In this document: piece by piece, positions 1 through 7,895 of the stretch
How the letters are laid out: each line of letters opens with the position of its first letter
Position numbering within the stretch: the stretch's first letter is position 1
Assembly: GCF_023502395.1 (NCBI RefSeq)
Contig: NZ_JAMFMB010000001.1
Location: forward strand, 124,001-188,000
Direction: 5' to 3'
Origin: Ruegeria spongiae
GTDB lineage: Bacteria; Pseudomonadota; Alphaproteobacteria; Rhodobacterales; Rhodobacteraceae
Length of the DNA stretch: 64,000 nt
Translations under genes and position numbers: made by a program
The notes under the pieces: generated by a model
Seen by the model: the letters and a program-made list of their open reading frames with translations, nothing else
What the model was told of the DNA's origin: nothing
Database searches by the model: none

Positions 1-1105
1 CGAAGAACAGCCCGATCGGGGCCGCGATCAGCGCCGCCAACACGGTCGAGATCGCCCCGATCACCGAGGCGGCCATGCCCGCGATATGGCCCATCGGCTC
101 CATCGCGATGGCGTTGAGATTGCCCAGCGTGATGCCGACCATGGCAAAGACGCTGGCCTGCCAGACAACAAAGAGGGCAAAGCTGGTCATGTCGGACAGG
201 GCCATGCTGTTGAGGAACAACACGCCGCCCGACAGAACGATCTGCGCCCCCAGTGCCCAGGTCACCAGTCGGCGCATGCCCAGCCGCACCACAACAGCGG
301 CGTTCAGCAGGCTGGCCGTGCCCGAGACCAGCGCCACCGCGCCGAACCAGAAGGGGAATGTCTCTTCCCGGTCGAAAATCACGTCATAGACCGGCTGCAC
401 CATGGTGAGCATGGTGAACAGGATGCCCAGGCAAAGCGTCTGGACCGCGATCGACAGGCGCACGGTGGGATTGCGAAACATCTCCTGCACCGCGCTCCAG
501 AGCAGTGAGGCGCGGAACGGGCGCCGGTTTTCACGCGGCAGCGGTTCGTCGAGCCGCAGGCCCATCCAGGTCACCATGATGCAGGCAAACACCACAAAGG
601 CGACAAAGACCCCGCGCCAGCCCGAGAACGCGATGATACCCGCGCCCAAGGCCGGGGCCACGGCGGGGAAAAGCGTGAAGATCATCATGGCAATCGACAT
701 GATCCGTGCCATCTGACGACCGGAATAGAGGTCGCGCACAACCGCCACGGCCACGATTCGCGGGGCGGCGGCGCCGATGCCCTGCAATACGCGGGCGGCC
801 AGGATGGTCTCGAGCGAGGTGCTGGCCCAGGCCAGAATCGCGGCGAAGATATAGAGCGCAACGCCCACCACGATCACTGGTTTGCGCCCGAATGCGTCCG
901 ACAGCGGGCCGGTGAAAAACGTGCCGATCCCCATGCCCGCCACAAAAGAGGTCAGGATCAGCTGCGCGCGGTTTTCCTCGTCAGGGCTGAGCTCGCGGGC
1001 GATCTCGGGCAGAGCGGGCAACATCGCGTCGATGGAAAAAGCGATGGTGGCGAACATCACCGCAATCAGCGCGATGAACTCGGCCGTTGAAATCCTTGTG
1101 CTCAT
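1..1105 (-). CDS. Bcr/CflA-type MFS drug efflux transporter (3' end cut by window)
   Basis: The reading frame runs open off the left edge of the window, so the C-terminus is missing. About 368 residues are visible. The protein begins MSTRISTAEFIALIAVMFAT and has repeated hydrophobic helices. It carries the MFS loop motif GPLSDAFGRKPV between helices 2 and 3, and RIMSIAMMIFTLFPAVAPALG near helix 5, as in the Bcr/CflA drug:proton antiporters of the inner membrane. I chose ATG at 1105 over ATG at 1111 because GGAG lies about 7 bases before 1105 but only 1 base before 1111. The next gene on the strand, a DsbA-like protein, ends about 75 bases upstream. The substrate cannot be told from the sequence. 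Confidence 0.85.
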   Translation of the reverse strand, partial: MSTRISTAEFIALIAVMFATIAFSIDAMLPALPEIARELSPDEENRAQLILTSFVAGMGIGTFFTGPLSDAFGRKPVIVVGVALYIFAAILAWASTSLETILAARVLQGIGAAAPRIVAVAVVRDLYSGRQMARIMSIAMMIFTLFPAVAPALGAGIIAFSGWRGVFVAFVVFACIMVTWMGLRLDEPLPRENRRPFRASLLWSAVQEMFRNPTVRLSIAVQTLCLGILFTMLTMVQPVYDVIFDREETFPFWFGAVALVSGTASLLNAAVVVRLGMRRLVTWALGAQIVLSGGVLFLNSMALSDMTSFALFVVWQASVFAMVGITLGNLNAIAMEPMGHIAGMAASVIGAISTVLAALIAAPIGLFF

Positions 1106-1180
1106 TGACATGCTCCTTCTCCGCCCGCGCTATCACGCGGATGGGATCAGAGCCATAGACGTAATTGCACAAGTCTTGTG

Positions 1181-1855
1181 CTACTGTGCAGCTTCTGTTT
1201 CAAGCTGAGACTTGATGTCCCGGATGACTTTTTCCCACAGCTCGGGCGGTTGTGCGCCGGGCACCGCGTGCTGGCTGGCAACGATGAAGGTCGGTACCGA
1301 ACTCACGCCCATCTTGCGCGAATGGGCATCGCGGGCGGCGATCTCGTCGCGGTCGGCCTCCGATTGCAGCAGTTTCAACACGACCGAGGCATCCATCCCG
1401 AGACCGTCGGCAATATCGCCCAGAACGTCGCGGTCCCCGATATCGCGCCCGTCGACGAAATAGGCTTTGAAAAGTGCGTCAACCGCTTGATTTTGCTTGC
1501 CCTCTATTCCCGCCCAGTGGATCAGCCGATGCGCGTCCATCGTGTTGGGGGTGCGGGTCATGGCGTCGAAATTGATCGTGAGGCCAGCCTGTTCGGCATG
1601 CTCAACCACCGGCGCATAGGCTTTGACTGCGCCCTCCTTGCCGCCGAACTTGCCTTCCAGATAGGCGCGGCGGTCCATGCCCTCGGCAGGCATGTCGGGG
1701 TTCAGCTGGAACGGGTGCCATTCGATGACAAAGGGATGATCCGGGATCGCGGTCAGCGCCTTGTCCAGTTGGGTCTTGCCGATATAGCACCAGGGGCAGA
1801 TCGGATCGGACATGATGTCGAGCTTGACGGTGGCCGGGTTTTTGGGCTGGGTCAT
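1181..1855 (-). CDS. DsbA/FrnE-family thioredoxin-fold oxidoreductase
   Basis: A 224-residue protein without a signal peptide, so probably cytoplasmic. The thioredoxin-type redox motif CPWC sits at residues 20-23 in the context SDPICPWCYIG, typical of the DsbA-like family that includes FrnE and 2-hydroxychromene-2-carboxylate isomerases. Two cysteines with Pro-Trp between them favour dithiol-disulfide chemistry over the isomerase branch, which usually has Ser in place of the first Cys. Its start overlaps the stop of the upstream acyl-CoA synthetase in an ATGA arrangement, so the two are translated together. The partner protein is unknown. Confidence 0.85.
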   Translation of the reverse strand: MTQPKNPATVKLDIMSDPICPWCYIGKTQLDKALTAIPDHPFVIEWHPFQLNPDMPAEGMDRRAYLEGKFGGKEGAVKAYAPVVEHAEQAGLTINFDAMTRTPNTMDAHRLIHWAGIEGKQNQAVDALFKAYFVDGRDIGDRDVLGDIADGLGMDASVVLKLLQSEADRDEIAARDAHSRKMGVSSVPTFIVASQHAVPGAQPPELWEKVIRDIKSQLETEAAQ

Positions 1856-3360
1856 GGTGAAGGCACCTTGAAAAGCGCGGGCAGCGCGCGTCGGAGGAGC
1901 TTGCCGTTGCCGCCCATGGGCAGCTCGGACAGGTGAATATAAGCGCGCGGTTGTTTGTAGCGGGCGAGCCGGTCTTCCACATAGGTCTGCAAGGTGCTTT
2001 CGTCCAGCTTTTCGGGGCCGGTATAGAAGGCGGCGATGATATAGGTATCGGGTTTGACCTCGACTGCGGCAGCGCCGGATTGGGTGATGCCGGGATGGCG
2101 GTTCAGAACCGCTTCGACCTCGACCGGTGAGACCCGGTAGCCGCCCGCGTTCATCATGTCGTCATTGCGGCCCAGATAGGCGATGCTGCCATCGTCCTGC
2201 ATCACCCCCTGATCGCCGGTCAGGAACCAGTCGCCCTGAAACCGGGCCCTGGTCTGCTCTGGCGCGTTCAGATAGCCCAGCATCAGGCCGGGGTCAGAGC
2301 GATGGATGGCGATTGTGCCTTCCGCGCCGATCTCGACCGGTCCGTTTTCACCCAGCATCGCGATCCGGCGGCCCTTCTGGGGGCGCCCAAGAAGATCGCC
2401 ACGCGCCGGATGACCGGGGCAGGCGGATATGAAGGTGGAACATTCGGACATGCCATAAGCCTCATACAATTCGGTCCCGGTTGTTGCATTCCAGCGTTCG
2501 TGCAAAGCGGGCGAGAGTTTCTCTCCGGCGCAGAGCCCGTGGCGCAGGTCGGGCAGGTCGGGCAGAGGGCCCTGCTGCAGGACCTTGCGGTAAACACCTG
2601 GTGCTGCGGCAAAAATCGTCGCTTTGTGTTCGCGCAGCAGCATCGGCAGGTGTTCGGGCGCGGTTCCGGCGGCAGGGATCAGGGCGGTGCCGCCGATGGC
2701 CCAGGGGTCCATCAGCCCGGTGCCCAGCGTATAGGTCCAGTTGAACGCGCCCGCATGGCAGAGGCGGTCATCCTGTGTCAGCCCGTACCAGCCCTCGACC
2801 ATCATCTGCCGCGCCCAGATCGCGCGATGGGCATGGGCCACCGCATGGGGCGTGCCGGATGTGCCCGAGGTATAGACCACATATCCCATCCGGTCCGGAT
2901 CACCCATGTCATAGGCGGCGGGCGGCAGGGCACGCATGGCCCGCAATTCGCTCAGCCTGAGGGTCCGGTCATGCGGCGCGCAGGCCACGCCCGGATCACG
3001 CAGCACCGCCGCCGGGGACAGGTCCGCGATTATCTTGGCGGTTTCGGCTTCGGTCAGTTGCGACGAGGTTGGCACCGGCAAGATTCCGGCGGTGATGGCG
3101 CCCAGATAGGCGATCGGGAAATCGACCGTATTGCCCAGCCGCATCAGAACGATCTCGCCCGGCAGGATGCCGCGATCCAGCAGGCCGGTGGCAGTGCCGC
3201 GAATGGCGGCCTCAAGCTCTCCATAGGTCCAGTCCTGCGTGCCCAGCACCGAAAGCGCCACCTTGTCGGGCAGCATCTGCGCGTGACGCATCACAAAAGC
3301 GGCAAGGTTGAACGGGGTCGGGCAGGGCGGCGGTGGCCCCTCATCGAAGATCGCAAGCAT
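1852..3360 (-). CDS. AMP-forming acyl-CoA synthetase (benzoate-CoA ligase-like)
   Basis: This 502-residue adenylate-forming enzyme would activate a carboxylic acid with ATP and then form its CoA thioester. The ATP-binding P-loop YTSGTSGTPHAVAHAH starts near residue 163. The hinge and core motif GRNDDMMNAGGYRVSP lies in the C-terminal third, and the catalytic lysine region GNGKLLRR is near residue 487. The length fits the short and medium acyl or aromatic acid ligases, which are shorter than the 540-residue long-chain type. It is divergent from an XRE-cupin regulator 64 bases away, which probably controls it, and it is translationally coupled to the DsbA-like gene. The ATG at 3360 has no clear Shine-Dalgarno sequence. 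The acid substrate is not determined. Confidence 0.85.
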   Translation of the reverse strand: MLAIFDEGPPPPCPTPFNLAAFVMRHAQMLPDKVALSVLGTQDWTYGELEAAIRGTATGLLDRGILPGEIVLMRLGNTVDFPIAYLGAITAGILPVPTSSQLTEAETAKIIADLSPAAVLRDPGVACAPHDRTLRLSELRAMRALPPAAYDMGDPDRMGYVVYTSGTSGTPHAVAHAHRAIWARQMMVEGWYGLTQDDRLCHAGAFNWTYTLGTGLMDPWAIGGTALIPAAGTAPEHLPMLLREHKATIFAAAPGVYRKVLQQGPLPDLPDLRHGLCAGEKLSPALHERWNATTGTELYEAYGMSECSTFISACPGHPARGDLLGRPQKGRRIAMLGENGPVEIGAEGTIAIHRSDPGLMLGYLNAPEQTRARFQGDWFLTGDQGVMQDDGSIAYLGRNDDMMNAGGYRVSPVEVEAVLNRHPGITQSGAAAVEVKPDTYIIAAFYTGPEKLDESTLQTYVEDRLARYKQPRAYIHLSELPMGGNGKLLRRALPALFKVPSP

Positions 3361-3373
3361 GACGTTTGGCTAT

Positions 3374-3396
3374 CTTGCACGGGCGCGCGTTGCAAG
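3374..3396. promoter_or_regulatory. Inverted repeat in the divergent promoter, candidate operator
   Basis: CTTGCA at 3374-3379 and TGCAAG at 3391-3396 form a perfect 6-base inverted repeat separated by 11 bases, so the arm centres are 17 bases apart. It lies in the 64-base gap between the acyl-CoA synthetase start (3360, minus) and the XRE-cupin start (3425, plus). The position fits an operator for the XRE-cupin protein controlling both genes. That function is inferred only from position and symmetry. Confidence 0.45.
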
Positions 3397-3424
3397 CGGC
3401 GTGCGCGGCTCCTATACAGGCGCC

Positions 3425-4048
3425 ATGAAACCGCAGGACGCCACATCACTGATCCGCATTGCCCGCGAAAACGGGACCGAGGAAAGCTCGGAGCCGCTGG
3501 ATCTTGGCGCGCGGGTGCGCGAGTTGCGCAAGGCGCAGGACTGGACGCTGGAACAGGCGGCCAACGAGGCCGGGCTGGCCCGCTCGACGCTCAGCAAGAT
3601 CGAGAACGGGCAGATGTCGCCCACCTATGACGCGCTCAAGAAACTGGCGGTGGGGCTGCGCATCTCGGTGCCGCAGCTGTTTACCCAGCCGGAAAAGGGC
3701 CAGGTGAACGGGCGCATGTCGGTGACAAAATCCGGCGAAGGGTCGGAACATGCCACCGCGACCTATGAACATGAACTGCTGGCGGGCGCCCTGACCAAAA
3801 AGCAGATGCTGCCCTATCGGGCACGGGTCCGGTCCCGCTCGATGGAGGAATTCGACGGCTGGGTGCGCCATGACGGCGAAGAGTTCCTTTATGTGCTGAC
3901 CGGGGTGGTCCGGCTATACACCGAGTTCTACGAGCCGGTCGAAATGCGTCGCGGCGACAGCGCCTATTACGATGCCACGATGGGGCATAACGTGGTTTCG
4001 GTCAGTGACGAGGACGCAACGATTCTGTGGGTGACATCGCTGGCCTGA
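3425..4048 (+). CDS. XRE-family transcriptional regulator with C-terminal cupin domain
   Basis: A 207-residue regulator. An N-terminal helix-turn-helix spans about residues 28-82 (LGARVRELRKAQDWTLEQAA, then TLSKIENGQMSPTYDALKKL). A C-terminal cupin sensor domain spans about residues 125-205 and includes EEFLYVLTGVVRLY and RRGDSAYYDATMGHNV. Proteins of this build usually sense a small metabolite in the cupin barrel and control an adjacent catabolic operon. I start it at ATG 3425 because the frame extended upstream would run into the divergent acyl-CoA synthetase. It converges with the aquaporin gene, with 6 bases between the stops. Confidence 0.88.
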   Translation: MKPQDATSLIRIARENGTEESSEPLDLGARVRELRKAQDWTLEQAANEAGLARSTLSKIENGQMSPTYDALKKLAVGLRISVPQLFTQPEKGQVNGRMSVTKSGEGSEHATATYEHELLAGALTKKQMLPYRARVRSRSMEEFDGWVRHDGEEFLYVLTGVVRLYTEFYEPVEMRRGDSAYYDATMGHNVVSVSDEDATILWVTSLA

Positions 4049-4054
4049 ACCGTG

Positions 4055-4732
4055 TCAGCCTTTGGCGTCTTCGGTCTCATCCCCGGCAAAGAGCCAGTTC
4101 AGCACGACATGGCCGATGAAAACGGCGATGATCTGCATGATAATGAACATCGGGATATGGCCGGGTGAAATGCCCGCAAATGTGTCGGTGAACCCGCGCG
4201 CAATGGTCACCGCCGGGTTGGCGAAACTGGTGGACGAGGTGAACCAGTAAGCTCCGGTGATATAGAAGCCGACCAGCGGCGGCACCGCGTCGGGCCGGTG
4301 CCGGACACCGCCGAAGATGACAAACAGCAAGCCCAGCGTGGCGACGATCTCGGAGAACCACTGCCCACTGCCACTGCGATGCATGGTTGTTGAGTTTTGC
4401 AGCACCGGCAGATCGAACATCAGATGCGCCGCCCAGACACCGATAATCGCCGCGATAATCTGCACGACGACATAAGGCGCCACATCCTTCCACGCATGTT
4501 CGCCGCGCAGGGCAAAGGCGAGCGTGACGGCAGGGTTGAAATGCGCGCCCGAGATCGGACCGAGCGTGGTGATGATCGCAAAAAGGATACAGCCGGTGGC
4601 AATCGCATTGGCCAGCAGCGCCAGCGCGACATTCCCGTCCGACAGCGTCTGCGCCATGATGCCCGAGCCGACGACACCGATCAGCAGGAAGGCGGTGCCG
4701 AAACCCTCGGCGAAAAGTTTGCGGGCGGTCAC
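4055..4732 (-). CDS. MIP/aquaporin-family channel
   Basis: A 225-residue inner-membrane channel with about six hydrophobic helices and both signature half-helix loops: HFNPAVT in the first half and FANPAVT in the second. It would pass water or small neutral solutes. The sequence resembles the short alphaproteobacterial aquaporins sometimes found with arsenic genes (AqpS-like), but no arsenic gene is visible here, so the substrate is open. The start is GTG at 4732, with GGAG about 7 bases before it. The YejA-like binding protein gene ends 27 bases upstream on the same strand. Confidence 0.88.
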   Translation of the reverse strand: MTARKLFAEGFGTAFLLIGVVGSGIMAQTLSDGNVALALLANAIATGCILFAIITTLGPISGAHFNPAVTLAFALRGEHAWKDVAPYVVVQIIAAIIGVWAAHLMFDLPVLQNSTTMHRSGSGQWFSEIVATLGLLFVIFGGVRHRPDAVPPLVGFYITGAYWFTSSTSFANPAVTIARGFTDTFAGISPGHIPMFIIMQIIAVFIGHVVLNWLFAGDETEDAKG

Positions 4733-4759
4733 GTCCTGTCTCCGGTGATTCTGGGTCCG

Positions 4760-6577
4760 TCAGTCGGCCTGATACCACCAGACATCGGGCATGTATTGCG
4801 GCCCGTCGCCATAAATCGGCAGCGCTTGCGGGAATTTCATCTCTTTGACATGGGCGATGCGCCCGACGTCGAAATTCCAGAACGGGATCACATAACGCCC
4901 CGAGGTCAGGATACGGTCCAGCGCGCGGGTCGCGGCGATGAAATCCTCGCGTGAGGTTGCGGTGAGCATGTGTTCGATCATCGCATCCACCGCCGGAGAG
5001 GCCACCCCCATCAGGTTGCGCGTGCCCGGCGTATCGGCGTTTTCGCTGCCCCAATAGAGCTTTTGTTCGTTGCCCGGCGACAGCGACAGGGCGCGCCGGT
5101 AATAGGTCATGTCGAAATCAAGCGCGTTGGTGCGCGAGGTGAATTGCGCATCATCCACCTTTTCGGCGGCAATCACGATGCCCAACCGTTCCAGCGCGCG
5201 GGCAAAGATCTCGATCGCGGTTTCGCTTTCCTTGTCGCCCTGGCTGATCAGGATGTTGAACCGCATCGGTGTGCCATTCTGGTCCTGCAGCACGCCATTT
5301 TCCACGCTCCACCCGGCCTCTTCCAACAGCGCGGTGGCCGTGCGGATGTTGCGACGGTTGCGCTCGCTGCCGTCGCTTTGCGGCAGGTCATACCCCTCCA
5401 GCGCGCCGGGCAGCAGGTCTTCGGCAAAGGGCTCCAGAAGGGCGCGCACCGGGCCGTCGGCTGGACCCGGCTGCAGCGCAAGCTCGGAGCCCGAGAAATA
5501 CGAGGTGATGCGCGGCTGCGCGCCGCCGGTGATGGTGTCGTTGATGAATTCGAAATTGAACGCATGCAGCAGCGCCTCGCGCACGCGCCAGTCATCGAAG
5601 GGCGGTTTGCGGGTGTTCATCACAAAACCGGTGATGCCCGAGGGTTTCAGATGCGGGATGTCAGTCTTGACCACATCGCCGCGCTGCACGGCGGGAAAGT
5701 TGTATTGCGTCGCCCATTTGTCGGCGTTGAACTCGCGCACCGCTGACAATTGGCCCGCCTTGAAGGCTTCGAACAGCACGGTCTGGTCGCCAAAGAACTC
5801 CAGCCGCATCTCGTCATAATTCATCGTGCCGCGCCGGAACGGGATGTCGCCCCCCCAATAGTCCGGGTTGCGTTTGAAATTGAGGTAACGGCCCGCCTCG
5901 TAGCTGTCGATCACATAAGCGCCCGATCCGATGGGAATATCCTGTAACTGCGCCGCGGCGAAATCCTTGCCCTGCCACTGCGCTTTCTGCAGGATCGGGC
6001 GCATCCCGGCAATCAGGGCCAGTTCGCGATCCTCGACATTGAAGGTGATCCGTACCTTGCGCGGTCCGGTTTCCTCGATGCTGGCGATTTTGCCCCAGAG
6101 GCCGCGATACCGCAGATGCCCCTCGGTACCGAGAGTCTGGTAGGACCAGATCACATCCGCGACCGTGACCGGGTTGCCATCAGAGAATCGGGCCTCGTCC
6201 CGCAGGGTGAATTCGACCCATGTCCGCTCCGGATCAGTCTCAACCGATTCGGCCAGAACCCCGTAAAGCGTAAAGGGTTCGTCCCAGGAACGGCCCATCA
6301 GGCTCTCATGCGTCCAGAAACGCAACTGCCACGGAACGGTGCCTTTTTGCACAAACGGATTGAGACTGTCGAAGCCGCCGGTATTGCCAAAGACAACCCG
6401 TCCGCCCCTGGGAGCATCGGGGTTGGCATAAGGGAGCGACACAAAATCGGGTGGCAGTTCGGGGGCACCATACATAGCTATGCCATGCGTCGATTCTGCA
6501 TCCGCAAGTTGTACCGTAAAAATGAGGCCGATTCCGGCACTTAGCACGCGTATCCGGCGGGCGATATCCTGTAGCAT
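4760..6577 (-). CDS. Family 5 extracellular solute-binding protein, YejA-like
   Basis: A 605-residue periplasmic binding protein with an N-terminal signal region (about residues 1-28, ending near LADAES). Family 5 features include GGRVVFGNTGGFDSLNPFV, RFSDGNPVTVADVIWSYQTL and PPFDDWRVREALLHAFNFEF. The HGIAMYGAPELPPDFVSLPY opening is typical of the YejA branch, which delivers oligopeptides or peptide-like compounds to an ABC transporter. No permease or ATPase gene is adjacent: the next gene downstream is the aquaporin. It must therefore share a transporter encoded elsewhere, or its partners are outside the window. Its promoter is proposed at 6620-6648. Confidence 0.88.
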   Translation of the reverse strand: MLQDIARRIRVLSAGIGLIFTVQLADAESTHGIAMYGAPELPPDFVSLPYANPDAPRGGRVVFGNTGGFDSLNPFVQKGTVPWQLRFWTHESLMGRSWDEPFTLYGVLAESVETDPERTWVEFTLRDEARFSDGNPVTVADVIWSYQTLGTEGHLRYRGLWGKIASIEETGPRKVRITFNVEDRELALIAGMRPILQKAQWQGKDFAAAQLQDIPIGSGAYVIDSYEAGRYLNFKRNPDYWGGDIPFRRGTMNYDEMRLEFFGDQTVLFEAFKAGQLSAVREFNADKWATQYNFPAVQRGDVVKTDIPHLKPSGITGFVMNTRKPPFDDWRVREALLHAFNFEFINDTITGGAQPRITSYFSGSELALQPGPADGPVRALLEPFAEDLLPGALEGYDLPQSDGSERNRRNIRTATALLEEAGWSVENGVLQDQNGTPMRFNILISQGDKESETAIEIFARALERLGIVIAAEKVDDAQFTSRTNALDFDMTYYRRALSLSPGNEQKLYWGSENADTPGTRNLMGVASPAVDAMIEHMLTATSREDFIAATRALDRILTSGRYVIPFWNFDVGRIAHVKEMKFPQALPIYGDGPQYMPDVWWYQAD

Positions 6578-6619
6578 TTTAGCAACAATCCTGCTCTGGC
6601 CTTATTTTGTTATGCTTTG

Positions 6620-6648
6620 AGCGTAGCGATGGATTCACGTCTTTTCAA
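6620..6648 (-). promoter_or_regulatory. Candidate sigma-70 promoter for the YejA-like gene
   Basis: On the minus strand, TTGAAA (6643-6648) is followed after 17 bases by TACGCT (6620-6625). The expected transcription start is near 6613, about 36 bases before the ATG at 6577. The -10 match is moderate. It lies back to back with the promoter proposed for the small RNA. Confidence 0.4.
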
Positions 6649-6657
6649 ACTTTTAGC

Positions 6658-6686
6658 TTGGATGCCGCAGCGGAATTGCTTATAAA
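6658..6686 (+). promoter_or_regulatory. Candidate sigma-70 promoter of a small RNA
   Basis: TTGGAT at 6658-6663 and TATAAA at 6681-6686 are separated by exactly 17 bases. This is a good match to the housekeeping consensus in a GC-rich genome. The expected start is near 6693, and a strong intrinsic terminator follows within 80 bases. Confidence 0.6.
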
Positions 6687-6692
6687 GGAGTC

Positions 6693-6769
6693 ACTGCTCG
6701 ATAGGTTTCTTGCCTGTATGAAACCTGCCTCAATAACTTAACGCCCGCTTCGTGCGGGCGTTTTTTTTC
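6693..6769 (+). ncRNA. Candidate trans-acting small RNA of about 77 nt
   Basis: The unit has its own promoter (6658-6686) and ends in an intrinsic terminator (6740-6768). The predicted RNA has a 7-bp hairpin (AGGTTTC at 6703-6709 with GAAACCT at 6720-6726, 10-nt loop TTGCCTGTAT). A 13-nt single-stranded linker, GCCTCAATAACTT, follows, and then the terminator stem. This hairpin, open linker and U-rich terminator layout is usual for Hfq-dependent bacterial small RNAs. It contains no plausible ORF and sits between divergently transcribed genes. I do not recognise it as a named family. Confidence 0.6.
6740..6768 (+). terminator. Intrinsic terminator of the small RNA
   Basis: AACGCCCGC (6740-6748) pairs perfectly with GCGGGCGTT (6754-6762) around the loop TTCGT. 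Eight consecutive T follow from 6761. The T-run is present only on the plus strand, so it cannot terminate the minus-strand YejA-like gene, which points the other way. Confidence 0.88.
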
Positions 6770-6976
6770 GTCGTGTCGGCAGCGGGGCGGACCTGGCTGG
6801 TAATCTCACATAGCCTGGAATTGTCGTTTGATTTTGCGGCATTTTGTCAGGCCGCACGGGGACCCGCCTGCATTTTCGAAGCCGGGCCGCAATTCACCGC
6901 AACTTCCCCGTTTTCTTTGCAACTGCAGCATGGCAGGCTGCGCCTCAGGCAGACAGACCGCGCAGGAGGATGGGGC

Positions 6977-7750
6977 ATGACGCTATCGGGAAAGACCGCC
7001 GTAATCACCGGATCGAATTCCGGTATTGGATTGGGGATCGCATGGGAGTTGGCGCGCGCGGGCGCGGATGTGGTTCTGAACTCGTTCACTGATCGCGACG
7101 AGGATCACGCGCTGGCGCGTGACATCGCCGAAGAGACCGGCACGCAGGCGCGCTATATCAAGGCCGACATGTCACAAGGCGCGGAATGCCGCGATCTGAT
7201 CGCACAGGCGGGGTCGTGCGATATTCTGGTGAACAATGCGGGCATTCAGCATGTGGCCCCGATCGATGAGTTTCCGGTCGAGAAATGGGATGCGATCATC
7301 GCCATCAACATGAGCTCGGCGTTTCACACCACCGCTGCCGCCCTGCCGATGATGCGCGCGGCAGGCTGGGGCAGGGTGGTCAATATCGCCTCGGCCCACG
7401 GGCTGACCGCCTCACCCTTCAAATCGGCCTATATCGCCGCTAAGCACGGTGTCGTGGGCATGACCAAGACCGTCGCGCTTGAAACCGCGCAGGAGCCGAT
7501 CACGGCAAACGCGATCTGCCCCGGCTATGTGCTGACCCCGCTGGTTGAGGCTCAGATCCCCGACACGATGAAAAAATACGACATGGGCCGCGATGAGGTG
7601 GTCAAGAAGGTGATGCTGGAGCGTCAGCCCTCGAAAGAGTTCGCAACGGTCGAACAACTGGGCGGCACAACGGTGTTCCTGTGCTCGGATGCGGCAGCGC
7701 AGATCACCGGCACCACGATATCGGTCGATGGCGGCTGGACCGCGCTTTGA
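6977..7750 (+). CDS. bdhA: 3-hydroxybutyrate dehydrogenase (SDR family)
   Basis: A 257-residue short-chain dehydrogenase that oxidises 3-hydroxybutyrate to acetoacetate with NAD+, linking polyhydroxybutyrate reserves to central metabolism. The cofactor motif TGSNSGIGLGIA is near residue 11, the NNAG motif (DILVNNAGIQHVAPI) near residue 80, and the catalytic YIAAKHG is in the active-site helix. It ends in TGTTISVDGGWTAL, as 3-hydroxybutyrate dehydrogenases do. I start it at ATG 6977 because AGGAGG lies 7 bases before it. A longer in-frame extension back to 6752 would run into the small RNA terminator and has no such signal. Confidence 0.9.
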   Translation: MTLSGKTAVITGSNSGIGLGIAWELARAGADVVLNSFTDRDEDHALARDIAEETGTQARYIKADMSQGAECRDLIAQAGSCDILVNNAGIQHVAPIDEFPVEKWDAIIAINMSSAFHTTAAALPMMRAAGWGRVVNIASAHGLTASPFKSAYIAAKHGVVGMTKTVALETAQEPITANAICPGYVLTPLVEAQIPDTMKKYDMGRDEVVKKVMLERQPSKEFATVEQLGGTTVFLCSDAAAQITGTTISVDGGWTAL

Positions 7751-7817
7751 GGGGACAGGAGGGGGCTTGCCCACTCTGGGCCCGCGGCCCATTCCCGGGC
7801 TCCGCCCGTTCGCAGGC

Positions 7818-7840
7818 AAAACTGTCCACTGGACAGTTTT
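7818..7840. repeat. 23-base perfect palindrome between bdhA and the patatin gene
   Basis: AAAACTGTCCA (7818-7828) and TGGACAGTTTT (7830-7840) are perfect inverted repeats around one central C. The run of GC-rich intergenic sequence around it, and the following stretch CCCCCAAGGTATTTTCAAAC, resemble dispersed intergenic elements I have seen in other Rhodobacteraceae. No second copy was seen in this window. It could form an RNA hairpin (stem AAAACTGTC, loop CACTG) or be a protein-binding site. Confidence 0.55.
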
Positions 7841-7895
7841 CGGGTAGCCTGCTCACCCCCCAAGGTATTTTCAAACAGAAGAAGGAGCGGATCGG

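Noticed and set aside
6752-6976. N-terminal extension of bdhA
   Set aside because: It begins inside the small-RNA terminator and lacks a ribosome-binding site; AGGAGG precedes ATG 6977.
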